Program-made: the position numbers and the translations under genes
Assembly (NCBI GenBank): GCA_012026795.1
Contig: VEPM01000002.1
Coordinates: forward strand, 22,717-86,716
From: Candidatus Methanoperedens sp.
GTDB lineage: Archaea > Halobacteriota > Methanosarcinia > Methanosarcinales > Methanoperedenaceae
Direction of reading: 5' to 3'
Length of the DNA stretch: 64,000 nt
Notes under the pieces: generated by a model
The model's input: only the letters and a program-made list of their open reading frames with translations
Database searches by the model: none
Told to the model about the DNA's origin: nothing
Part shown: piece by piece, positions 35,667-43,200 of the stretch
Layout of the letters: each line of letters starts with the position of its first letter
Numbering within the stretch: the stretch's first letter is position 1

Positions 35667-36692
35667 ATGTGGGTTAGGCCCAACCCGGATTTTAGCCCTG
35701 AAAAACCCCTGTTCCTTTGCATACTTGCAAATACGGAAACGGCTAAAATCCCCAATATATCAGCGGCAGGAAAATCCCCGGAACTCACTGATTATACTCC
35801 TGCCGCAGATGCAGAACTTGTGGAGACGGGAAACGCCATAAGCATCAATGAACCTGCAATGACGCCGTCAGGCGCCCCCACTCCAGCAGTCCTGACAAGA
35901 GCTTCAATGCTGCTTACGGGAATACCCTGTATTTTTATTAACTGCGGGCTTCGGATCCGTCCCATGATCCCGACCATAGACCTGAATACCCGTCCTGGCG
36001 GTGATATCCGGAAAGGCCATGCAGTTATTGATGCATATGATATTTTCAGTAAATCAAAGGCTCTTGGCGAAAAACTCGGACAACTCTCGGATTTTGTGAT
36101 TATCGGTGAGAGCGTGCCCGGAGGAACAACAACTGCAATGGGTGTGCTCAGGGCTATCGGGTATGATGGTAAGGTCTCGTCCAGCTTTCCGAAAAACCCC
36201 CTGCAAATAAAGAATAAAGTAGTAGAAGAGGCGATGAAAAATTCAGGAATATCTTTTGGAAGCTTGAGGAACAGCCCTCTTAATGCAGTTGAAAGTCTTG
36301 GAGACCCGATGATGGCGGCAGCAGCAGGACTTGTTGACGGGCTGAATAAAAAGACTGTGCTTGCCGGCGGAACCCAGATGGTATCTGTTCTTAGCGTCAT
36401 TAAACATCTCGGCCTTGCGCGTGATGTTTCCATTGCAACTACGCGGTATGTTGCTGACGATAAAAGTGCAAATTTCCGGGAAATGACTGAAATCCTGGGC
36501 TACGAATCTTTTGCTGCTGATCCCGGTTTTGGAAATTCGAGGAGAAAAGGGCTTCGTATGTATGAGAATGGGGATGTAAAGGAAGGAGTAGGCGCAGGCG
36601 GTGCCATGTTCGCAGCAGCAATGATGGGTTTTTCCCAGAAGGAATTCAGGGAAAAAACAGAAGAAGTATGCGATAGTATTTTTGGAATTTAA
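35667..36692 (+). CDS. Nicotinate-nucleotide-dimethylbenzimidazole phosphoribosyltransferase-like protein (archaeal CobT group)
   Basis: A 341-residue protein of the archaeal CobT-related (UPF0284) family. It has NISAAGKSPELTDYTPAADAE near residue 30, FVIIGESVPGGTTTAMGVLRA near 145, VLAGGTQMVSVLSVIKH near 230, and the C-terminal GVGAGGAMFAAAMMG. It activates a base as the nucleoside phosphate for cobamide lower-ligand assembly; in methanogens the base may differ from DMB. The protein begins at an unusual MWVRPNPDF, which gives a short N-terminal tail. Co-transcribed with dnaG. Confidence 0.82.
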   Translation: MWVRPNPDFSPEKPLFLCILANTETAKIPNISAAGKSPELTDYTPAADAELVETGNAISINEPAMTPSGAPTPAVLTRASMLLTGIPCIFINCGLRIRPMIPTIDLNTRPGGDIRKGHAVIDAYDIFSKSKALGEKLGQLSDFVIIGESVPGGTTTAMGVLRAIGYDGKVSSSFPKNPLQIKNKVVEEAMKNSGISFGSLRNSPLNAVESLGDPMMAAAAGLVDGLNKKTVLAGGTQMVSVLSVIKHLGLARDVSIATTRYVADDKSANFREMTEILGYESFAADPGFGNSRRKGLRMYENGDVKEGVGAGGAMFAAAMMGFSQKEFREKTEEVCDSIFGI

Positions 36693-36699
36693 CGATATA

Positions 36700-37071
36700 T
36701 TATTTCATTATTTCCGTATCAATATTAGCTGCAATTTTTTTCATTTTATTATACCACTCATCGATGTTTCCCTCTACCATCTCTTTTAGCTTTGCGGGTT
36801 CAAGTGCTCTATATTCATAGTAATACCCGCCTTCTGTAATAGTTTTTGTCTCGCGGTGAACAAGACCGCTTGTCATCAGGTTCTGTAAAGACCTGTAAGC
36901 AGTGCTTCTCTCACGGGTAAGGATCTCACCCAGGCATTCTGCCGTCATTGGCCCCTTTATTACAAGTACTTTGTAAGCATCTATATCGATGGTTTTAAGA
37001 CCGAGGATACACTTTGCGATATCGTCACATTTGAAATTTCCCCGGATCATTTCTGGAATTGATCTTGGCAT
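36700..37071 (-). CDS. TrmB/MarR-like HTH transcriptional regulator
   Basis: A 123-residue winged-helix protein. The recognition region is LGEILTRERSTAYRSLQNLMTSGLVHRETK (positions 46-75, in parts), with a wing reading GGYYYEYRALEP. The C-terminal helix (MVEGNIDEWYNKMKKIAANI) probably dimerises. It lacks the TrmB sugar-binding domain, so it is a short single-domain form. Its start lies ten bases from a near-perfect palindrome at 37082-37104, suggesting autoregulation and joint control of the divergent ferredoxin gene. Confidence 0.75.
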   Translation of the reverse strand: MPRSIPEMIRGNFKCDDIAKCILGLKTIDIDAYKVLVIKGPMTAECLGEILTRERSTAYRSLQNLMTSGLVHRETKTITEGGYYYEYRALEPAKLKEMVEGNIDEWYNKMKKIAANIDTEIMK

Positions 37072-37081
37072 AATATCCTAC

Positions 37082-37104
37082 GTTTTGCACAATTTGTACA
37101 AAAC
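37082..37104. promoter_or_regulatory. Operator-like palindrome between regulator and ferredoxin genes
   Basis: Two 11-base arms, GTTTTGCACAA and TTGTACAAAAC, flank a single T. They are reverse complements except at one position. The site lies between the regulator start (37071) and a shared TTTAAATA box (about 37122-37129), so bound protein would cover the transcription start of the regulator. Confidence 0.65.
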
Positions 37105-37137
37105 CTATCTATACCTGTAAGTTTAAATAGCTTATGA

Positions 37138-37320
37138 ATGAAAACCGCAGGTTTTATTATTGTTCTCGGATGTAAGAAATGCGGGAAGTGCGATGGGGTT
37201 TGCGAGACCGGGGCTTTGACGCGTGTGGATGGCATTGCGCGTGTGGATCATGAAAAATGCAATTTGTGCTTGCGCTGCGTTAAGGTATGCCCGAATAAAG
37301 CACTTGTGTATCTTGATTGA
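37138..37320 (+). CDS. Small ferredoxin with two 4Fe-4S motifs
   Basis: A 60-residue ferredoxin. Motif one is CKKCGKCDGVC and motif two is CNLCLRCVKVCP, each with the CxxCxxCxxxC spacing, joined by GALTRVDGIARVDHEKC. It is a soluble low-potential electron carrier. The first motif lacks the usual Pro after the last Cys. The ATG at 37138 follows a TTTAAATA box by only about ten bases, so the real transcription start and start codon relation is unclear. It is divergent from the HTH regulator. Confidence 0.8.
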   Translation: MKTAGFIIVLGCKKCGKCDGVCETGALTRVDGIARVDHEKCNLCLRCVKVCPNKALVYLD

Positions 37321-37403
37321 ATGTAATATATTAAAGACATCACAATAATTATATATTACCCTAATTCCAATATAAGGTTGCGCTAAAAGCGTAGGGTGAA
37401 TAT

Positions 37404-37907
37404 ATGGAAATAATAAATGCAGTCGTAGGGATTATACAATTAGTTATTGCAATTATACTTGCAGTAGTTGCATTGTATATTGGTTTTTCCGTATTAGGAA
37501 AGATAACTAAAGGGATTGATGAGGAAAAGGAAATTGCCAGAGGCAATACTGCGGTAGGAATCCTTGTAGCATCGGTATTTGTTGCGATAGGAATAGTCGT
37601 CCAGTCAGGAGTTGCAGGTATCTCAGTGGGAATTTCACAGGCTATTAATGCTGGTCTTACTTCCTCTTTGGGCATAACAATAATCGTTGTCAGCATCGTT
37701 CAACTTATACTTGGCATAGTGCTTGCGATTGTAGCAATATATCTTGCATTGAATATCCTCGATAAACTGACCAAAGAGATCGATGAATTCGCAGAACTAA
37801 AGAAAGGAAATGTAGCAGTAGCCCTTGAAATGGCAGGCGTAATAATTACGGTTGCGATTATTATCCAGTCAGGAGTAATGGGTATAACAGCCGCATTGAT
37901 CGGATAA
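37404..37907 (+). CDS. Membrane protein with two DUF350-like units
   Basis: A 167-residue membrane protein built of two similar halves. Each half begins with a helix (VVGIIQLVIAIILAVVALYI and IVQLILGIVLAIVAIYLAL), continues with a KLTKEIDEFAELKKGN-type loop, and ends in a second helix with IxIQSGVxGI. The shared loop DEEKEIARGNTAVGI/DEFAELKKGNVAVAL is the DUF350 signature. The role of DUF350 proteins is unknown. GGTGA lies before the ATG. Confidence 0.72.
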   Translation: MEIINAVVGIIQLVIAIILAVVALYIGFSVLGKITKGIDEEKEIARGNTAVGILVASVFVAIGIVVQSGVAGISVGISQAINAGLTSSLGITIIVVSIVQLILGIVLAIVAIYLALNILDKLTKEIDEFAELKKGNVAVALEMAGVIITVAIIIQSGVMGITAALIG

Positions 37908-37955
37908 TTCCTTTTTTTAATTTTTTATTTTTCTGAATGACAACTATATTTTAAT

Positions 37956-38132
37956 TTAAATGCAACTACTTTTAAGAGTGGTTTTCTTGACAGGGTCATG
38001 TAATGGCACAGTAACTGTTGATTCCCCTCTTTGCATAAACACATGGCTCCCTTTCTGTCGTACTATGATAAAACCCATCTTATTCAAAGATCTGATAATC
38101 TTTTTACCAGATACAGAAGGGAGTTTAGGCAC
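37956..38132 (-). pseudogene. hicA: HicA toxin, C-terminally truncated
   Basis: About 58 residues from a GTG at 38132. The normal HicA start and core are present (PSVSGKKIIRSLNKMGF, RQKGSHVFM, VTVPLHDPVKKTTLK). It stops at TLKSSCI, where complete HicA proteins continue with about 15-20 residues (IxRQAGxxxxEF). It is therefore probably inactive or reduced. The catalytic His in GSHVF is kept. It overlaps the upstream hicB by eight bases. Confidence 0.65.
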
Positions 38133-38331
38133 TTGCCACTTCCACCTTGAAGACTTCTGTATATGCTCTTGCTTGCTCATGGGAGACTTCAAGAACCAAT
38201 TGAATTGCTTCTTTAATATTTTTTAGTGCTTTTTCTTTTGTATCTCCTTCACTTATAGCTGCGGGAAGTTCAAGACATTGGGCGGTATATCCCCCTTCAT
38301 CAGAGTCTTCGAGTTTTACTGTAAATTGCAT
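38125..38331 (-). CDS. hicB: HicB-like antitoxin
   Basis: A 68-residue HicB-type protein with the fold pattern FTVKLEDSDEGGYTAQCLELP, AISEGDTKEKALKNIKEAI and a short C-terminus. It has no DNA-binding extension, as in short antitoxins. It is followed by a truncated hicA, so the pair may be decaying. The order is hicB first, as in the second module at 39079-39530. Confidence 0.78.
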   Translation of the reverse strand: MQFTVKLEDSDEGGYTAQCLELPAAISEGDTKEKALKNIKEAIQLVLEVSHEQARAYTEVFKVEVASA

Positions 38332-38454
38332 ACCCGATAATTAGGTTTTTTGTTATTAAAACTATAGGATGTTATTCGCGCCTGAATTCTGGATTTAGGA
38401 TGTTATCATCATAATCTATCACTTTTCCGAGAGCATGAAGGTTCTATCGCCTTC

Positions 38455-38952
38455 GCAGAGTAGAGCAGTGCCCTTTCAGGCACCACCCCCTCATCAAACT
38501 GCACGGACGGATTTCCCGTATGCAGCTTTCACCTGTCGTATCCCTTTGCAGGAAATGGTATCATCCAGCATCGAAGAAAGCGAAACCAGCCCCATGTTTG
38601 TAAACTCAGCAGGATGTATCCCGAACACAAGTATCTTCAGATTACGCCTCGAAGCTTCTCAAGCGTCCCCTGATATACCCATCAAGTATCGTACTGTTCG
38701 CCTCTATTCTGTCCAAGCTTCTGCATGTGATTGGAACGTCGCATTGCATTAAGGTCAATATTGGTTCACTGGTGTTCAGGGCTGTTATTGCCGATATGGG
38801 AACTCCGAAAAGTGCATTGCTGTACCGCTCTTCCCTTCTCTTCATCCGGGGACAGACCCGGAAGGTGGGATTTTAACCTTTTGGACATGACACCCCAAGG
38901 GGTGTCTTTTTTAGATGTCCTGTTTGTTATACTTTCTATCGCTTCAGGGCAC
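38455..38952 (-). mobile_element. Group II intron, ORF-less (minus strand)
   Basis: About 500 bases on the minus strand look like a group II intron without a reverse transcriptase gene. The 5' end reads GTGCCCTGAAGCG (38952 downward). A domain V-like hairpin is at 38496-38528: AAGCTGCAT with ATGCAGTTT-like pairing, an AGC triad, a GAAA loop segment and a two-base bulge before GTGCAG. A domain VI-like hairpin (GTGCC-TGAAAG-GGCAC, about 38469-38484) follows, then CTCTACTCT with a candidate branch A. Just upstream of the 5' end is a terminator-like hairpin (CCCGAC-CTCT-GTCGGG), a typical insertion context of class C introns. No long frame lies inside. Exact ends are approximate. Confidence 0.6.
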
Positions 38953-39078
38953 GAAGTCACTACCCCCGACAGAGGTCGGGAGCATCAATGCATGGATGCA
39001 TAGGGCCTCTATAGTTTATTCGTTCCTTTGGCTTTTACCAATCGGGGAAGGGCATAAAAATAAGGCGCAATAAAGGTA

Positions 39079-39312
39079 TCACAATTTCTTCAAATGCTCA
39101 TTGTATTCCTCAACACTAAGTTCTATCTCCCTTAATATTTCTTTTATCAACGGACGTGCTAAATCTCTTCCAGGATGATGCGGTACACTGGTTGTTCTCC
39201 CATCAGGATGTCTGTAGAAAACGTGACTCCCTTTCTGGCGTACCCTTTCAAAGCCAAGCTTAAACAGCAACTTTTCCATTTTTCTGGCATCAATTACATT
39301 AAGCTTGGTCAA
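39079..39312 (-). CDS. hicA: HicA toxin
   Basis: A 77-residue HicA-family mRNA interferase, complete. It shows the double-stranded-RNA-binding-like fold with MEKLLFKLGFERVRQKGSHVF (in parts), the catalytic His in GSHVFYRH, SVPHHPGRDLARPLI and the C-terminal EILREIELSVEEYNEHL. It overlaps hicB by four bases. It is the intact version of the module that is truncated at 37956-38132. Confidence 0.85.
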   Translation of the reverse strand: MTKLNVIDARKMEKLLFKLGFERVRQKGSHVFYRHPDGRTTSVPHHPGRDLARPLIKEILREIELSVEEYNEHLKKL

Positions 39313-39530
39313 CCACTCACCTCAACTTGCTGGATTCCGACAAATTGAGGTAAATTTTGCTTGGTTTCAGGCTCTAGCTCTTCTAGGCATAGCTCTAATA
39401 CCTCTATAAGGTTCTGTTGAAGCTCATCAAGAGTTTCTGCTTGAGTATGAGCGCCAGGAATTCCCGGGACAATCGCCACATATAAGCCTGTTTCTGGGTC
39501 TTTTTCGATATATGCTGTTAATGTAGGCAT
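39309..39530 (-). CDS. hicB: HicB-family antitoxin
   Basis: A 73-residue HicB protein with YIEKDPETGLYVAIVPGIPG, HTQAETLDELQQNLIEVLEL and a short tail. It would bind and block the HicA toxin encoded next, with which it overlaps by four bases. It lacks a separate DNA-binding domain. Confidence 0.85.
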   Translation of the reverse strand: MPTLTAYIEKDPETGLYVAIVPGIPGAHTQAETLDELQQNLIEVLELCLEELEPETKQNLPQFVGIQQVEVSG

Positions 39531-39636
39531 TTGAAAACCTCGGTTAATCTTTGATTTATAGGTACCGATTATATCTCCAATTAACTTTATGCTTTTCGAT
39601 TCAGTTTTATAGGTTTTAGGAAGAAATCAATGGTTG

Positions 39637-39981
39637 ATGACGCTTTGGGATGATTTCTGCAAACAGCACAAAATCCTACAGACGGGAGTTCCTTTGTTTG
39701 AGGGCAAAGGTAACTTCATCAAAGTTAAGACTTTTGGGAGAAAAAACAAACGTAAAGTATTACAGCGCAGTAAGGAAATGGAGAAATTAATCGAAGATGA
39801 AGTGAAAAAGCTAAAAACAGATTTTGAAAATGAATATGAAGGATTAATTTATATGATGTATTGGACAGAAGGCAATCATGTAATCCCATTATACATTGGG
39901 AAAGCTGAAAAGTTTGGAAAGAACCACAACGAACTATCAGCAAATATAACTACCACTGATAATAGCAAGTTTTGTAGATGG
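39637..39981 (+). pseudogene. GIY-YIG-like nuclease gene, 3' end lost
   Basis: About 115 residues remain. The start region (TLWDDFCKQHKILQTGVPLF), a basic middle and the GIY-YIG core GLIYMMYWTEGNHVIPLYIGKAEKFG, read in parts, are clear, ending near KFCRW. From about 39982 the frame continues into the reverse strand of an IS200/IS605 transposase remnant, so the C-terminal half of the nuclease is gone. GIY-YIG proteins of this sort are often linked to mobile DNA. Confidence 0.6.
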
Positions 39982-40224
39982 AGTCGGTTTTGCATGATGT
40001 TTATCCTGCATCTGGATGTATTTCTCAACAATCTCCCATCCATTTCCCACAGACCCATGGAAGCAGCTTGGTGCCCACATATGTTCACCGCACCATTCCT
40101 TAAGATGGGGAAATTCCTTCCTGATTATTCTGCTTGTCCGTTCTTTCAGTTTTTTCACGATAAAACTGAGCGAATACTTTAGAGGGTATTTAAAGAAAAT
40201 ATGTACATGATCAGGATTTACTGC
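39982..40224 (-). pseudogene. tnpA: IS200/IS605 TnpA remnant
   Basis: An 80-residue C-terminal piece of a Y1 transposase. The HUH motif NPDHVHIFFKY is followed by LKERTSRIIRKEFPHLKEW, then GEHMWAPSCFHGSVG and the catalytic Tyr in EIVEKYIQMQ. The N-terminal part is missing, and no tnpB is near. Its right end runs into ppsA, whose last codons and stop fall inside it; its left end cuts the GIY-YIG gene. Left and right junctions are approximate to about ten bases. Confidence 0.75.
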
Positions 40225-42490
40225 ACCTCGCTCCCTTGAGCAGCAACTGCATCTCCGTTCTCGCAACCATATCCCGCACAGCCTCAACCGCATCGATATT
40301 CGCGGAAATGCTCGTGATACCAAGCTCCACTAGCCTCTTTGCCACTTTCGGGTTGCTTCCCGCCTGTCCACAGATACTTGTCTTCACACCGACCTTATTG
40401 CACTCGATGATGACATGCTCTATAAGCTTCATGATAGCAGGATGCAGTTCATTATACAGGTGAGCGACATGTTCGTTATTCCTGTCAACCGCAAGCGTGT
40501 ACTGTGTCAGGTCGTTGGTGCCAAAGCTCACAAAATTCAGCCCCTCGGCAAGGAACTGATCGATTATTAGCGCAGCCGCAGGGATCTCGACCATTATTCC
40601 GATATCGATCCTGTCAATGTCAATCCCGTTATTCCGCATGAACTCTTTTGCTCTTCGCAACTCAGATGGATGCTGGACAAGAGGGATCATTATACCCATA
40701 TTATTATAACCGCGTTTTATCAATTCTTTGAATGCCTTTACCTCAAGCTCGAAATGTTCGGTATCAATAAGGTCACGCCTGATACCACGGTATCCGAGCA
40801 TCGGATTTGGCTCAACCGGTTCACCCTCGCCTCCCTCCATAGCCCTGAACTCATCAGTGGGCGCATCAAGTGTTCTTACCCATACAGGTTTTGGATAGAA
40901 GGCATCAACCACCGTCTGGATTCTCGAAACAAGCTCCTCAACATACTCATCTGCCTTTCCTTCCTTTATGTATTGCTTGGGGTGTTTTGGAAGACCAAGG
41001 ATCATGTGCTCGATTCGTAAAAGCCCCACGCCATCTGCCTGCGTTTCAATAGCCCGCGCCGTAGCTTCAGGGATTGAAACATTAACCTTTACTTCAGTTG
41101 CAGTTACCGGTTTTGATTTTGCAAATGATATAACTGATTTTTCCTTTTGTGCTGTTTCAGGAACCACAATTTCTTTCTTACCTTCAAACACAAGCCCCTT
41201 TTCCCCGTCTACTGTTATTTTCATACCATCCGTTAATATTTCAGTGGCCTTCCTTGTTCCTACGACAGCAGGGCAGCCCAGTTCCCGTGATACGATAGCT
41301 GCATGGCATGTAAGACCGCCTTCGTCTGTAACTATAGCTGCTGCCCGCTTCATCGCAGGAACCATATCAGGCGTGGTCATGACAGCCACAAGAATGTCGC
41401 CATCCTTGACTTTTCCAAGTTCACTTGAATCCACGATCAGCTTTGCCTGGCCATATGCAATACCAGGGGATGCGCCAAGCCCTTCAAGAATAGCAGTAGT
41501 TGCGACTTTTTCCTTTGGTTCTTTCTTTTTGATCGTGGTGATCGGTCTTGATTGGAGGATAAAAATCTCTTTGTTCTTTATTGCCCATTCAATATCCTGG
41601 GGTACCCCGTACAGGTCTTCCAGCAATTCCCCGAATTCAACAAGTTTTAAAATTTCATCATCATCAAGAACCTTTGAATTTTTCTTGTCGGAGGGTACAG
41701 GAATATCAATGGTTTTCCCTGTTTTGGGGTCCTTTGTATGCATGATATTCTTAGTAGCGATCTTTCGTTCTTTTATTGTTTTTGAATTCCTGTCTACCAT
41801 ATAATAGTCCGGGGAAACCGAACCTGATACTACTGTTTCACCCAGCCCCCATGCGCCTTCAATGATTGTCAGTGGCTCTCCGGATGAAGGATGCGATGAG
41901 AACATCACACCTGCTTTTTCGGCATCTACCATCATCTGGACAACTGCACACAGATTTACTTTCCTGTGGTCGAACCCCTGCTTAACACGGTAATAGATAG
42001 CACGCGCCCCATAAAGAGATGCCCAGCATTTCTTTACTGCATCGATCACGTTTTGCTCTCCCCTCATATTAAGAAAAGTATCCTGCTGCCCTGCAAAACT
42101 TGCATCCGGAAGGTCTTCAGCTGTCGCACTTGAGCGAACTGCCACAAAAACTTCCCCGCCCTCTTTTTTGCACATTTCCCGATATTTTGACCGGATGCTG
42201 TCATCAATATCGTGTGGCATTTTTGCATCCATTATGATCTTTTTTGCTTTTTTCTCAGAATTCCTTAAGATATCCGCATTATCGACATCAACTTCAAGGG
42301 AACCGAAAAGCTCATCATTTATCCCGGTTTCATCAATGAATCTGCGAAAAGCCTGTGCAGTCACAGCAAAACCTGTGGGGACAGGCAATTCTGCCCGCAG
42401 CATCTCACCTAAACTTGCACCTTTTCCGCCGACGATCGCAATATCTTCTTTTCCAACTTCCTCAAGCCAGACAACCGAATTTTCTGTCAT
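40211..42490 (-). CDS. ppsA: Phosphoenolpyruvate synthase
   Basis: A 759-residue pyruvate, water dikinase that makes PEP from pyruvate for gluconeogenesis. The N-terminal ATP-grasp domain begins IVGGKGASLGEMLRAELP, and the swivel domain carries the phosphorylated His in GGLTCHAAIVSRELG near residue 400. The C-terminal barrel has GTNDLTQYTLAVDRN and the active-site Cys in TSICGQAGSNP near 720. The final residues ARCSKS and the stop come from an inserted IS200/IS605 remnant, so the natural C-terminus may differ by a few residues. It overlaps the upstream regulator by four bases (ATGA). Confidence 0.93.
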   Translation of the reverse strand: MTENSVVWLEEVGKEDIAIVGGKGASLGEMLRAELPVPTGFAVTAQAFRRFIDETGINDELFGSLEVDVDNADILRNSEKKAKKIIMDAKMPHDIDDSIRSKYREMCKKEGGEVFVAVRSSATAEDLPDASFAGQQDTFLNMRGEQNVIDAVKKCWASLYGARAIYYRVKQGFDHRKVNLCAVVQMMVDAEKAGVMFSSHPSSGEPLTIIEGAWGLGETVVSGSVSPDYYMVDRNSKTIKERKIATKNIMHTKDPKTGKTIDIPVPSDKKNSKVLDDDEILKLVEFGELLEDLYGVPQDIEWAIKNKEIFILQSRPITTIKKKEPKEKVATTAILEGLGASPGIAYGQAKLIVDSSELGKVKDGDILVAVMTTPDMVPAMKRAAAIVTDEGGLTCHAAIVSRELGCPAVVGTRKATEILTDGMKITVDGEKGLVFEGKKEIVVPETAQKEKSVISFAKSKPVTATEVKVNVSIPEATARAIETQADGVGLLRIEHMILGLPKHPKQYIKEGKADEYVEELVSRIQTVVDAFYPKPVWVRTLDAPTDEFRAMEGGEGEPVEPNPMLGYRGIRRDLIDTEHFELEVKAFKELIKRGYNNMGIMIPLVQHPSELRRAKEFMRNNGIDIDRIDIGIMVEIPAAALIIDQFLAEGLNFVSFGTNDLTQYTLAVDRNNEHVAHLYNELHPAIMKLIEHVIIECNKVGVKTSICGQAGSNPKVAKRLVELGITSISANIDAVEAVRDMVARTEMQLLLKGARCSKS

Positions 42491-42918
42491 ATTTTTATCT
42501 CCTTTAGTGATTTTTGGATTTTCACGAGTTTTTTATCATAACTTTCTACAGCCACTTTGAGCATGAATTCAAGTTTCTCCCTGTCGAATCCCAGTTCTTT
42601 TGCGAGATTTTCAAGGAAATAGACATCCATTTCCTTATGCTGCGCCCTCTCCACCCGGATTGCTTCGATCAGCGCCATTGCATTAATGAATTTCTTTGCA
42701 AAATCAAATGTCGGGGTTACACTCCCATTCTCTATCCGCGATATAGATTCACGGCGCAACTCCATCAGTTCCCCGAATTCTTCCTGTGACATACCATATC
42801 TCTTCCTGTACTCACAAATCACTTCCCCGGTATCCGGGTCTAAAAATAACGCTCCGGCTATTTCTTTTTGAAATGATATAAGCCATTCAGGGGTGTATAA
42901 TATGGGTTTTGATACCAA
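42487..42918 (-). CDS. Cro/C1-type HTH regulator co-transcribed with ppsA
   Basis: A 143-residue protein. A central HTH (YRKRYGMSQEEFGELMELRR, ESISRIENGSVTPT) is flanked by an N-terminal DPDTGEVI segment and a C-terminal helical domain. It probably controls ppsA, with which it overlaps by four bases. The start is read as TTG at 42918, with CAGGAG about ten bases upstream. Ligand unknown. The divergent gap to the multicopper oxidase gene contains several GTCACA sites. Confidence 0.75.
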   Translation of the reverse strand: MVSKPILYTPEWLISFQKEIAGALFLDPDTGEVICEYRKRYGMSQEEFGELMELRRESISRIENGSVTPTFDFAKKFINAMALIEAIRVERAQHKEMDVYFLENLAKELGFDREKLEFMLKVAVESYDKKLVKIQKSLKEIKI

Positions 42919-42951
42919 TCTGGATAATCTCCTGGATTAATGTTAACTAAT

Positions 42952-43044
42952 ATGTCACATTTAATTCAAGATGTTATTGTGACTTGCAAATATTAATACT
43001 TTTCTAAGATTGGTCGTAAAATAACATGATTTATAATGTCACAT
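42952..43044. promoter_or_regulatory. Three GTCACA half-sites in the regulator/multicopper oxidase gap
   Basis: ATGTCACAT occurs at 42952-42960 and again at 43036-43044, and TTGTGAC lies at 42977-42983; the first and second form an inverted pair. They lie between the ppsA regulator and the first oxidase. Candidate operators for either gene. The gap also has TATA-like runs (43118-43141) and a 5-base CCACG/CGTGG inverted pair just before the oxidase start. Confidence 0.4.
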
Positions 43045-43200
43045 CGAACCTTATTGTTTGAATAAATGTTGCAATTTAAATGATTATGCTTATCAGTATA
43101 ACAATTTAAATCTTTTTATATAGATATTTTTATATAGTAAGTTTCTCAAATATATTACGTCCACGGTGAAAAATTGTGTGTTTCGTGGATGGGGTAGGAT

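Noticed and set aside
38435..38752. Plus-strand 105-codon frame in the group II intron region
   Set aside because: No family resemblance; the structured RNA features on the other strand explain this stretch better.
38642..38960. Minus-strand frames that could be reverse-transcriptase remnants
   Set aside because: None shows a reverse transcriptase or maturase motif such as YxDD; length is that of ribozyme domains.
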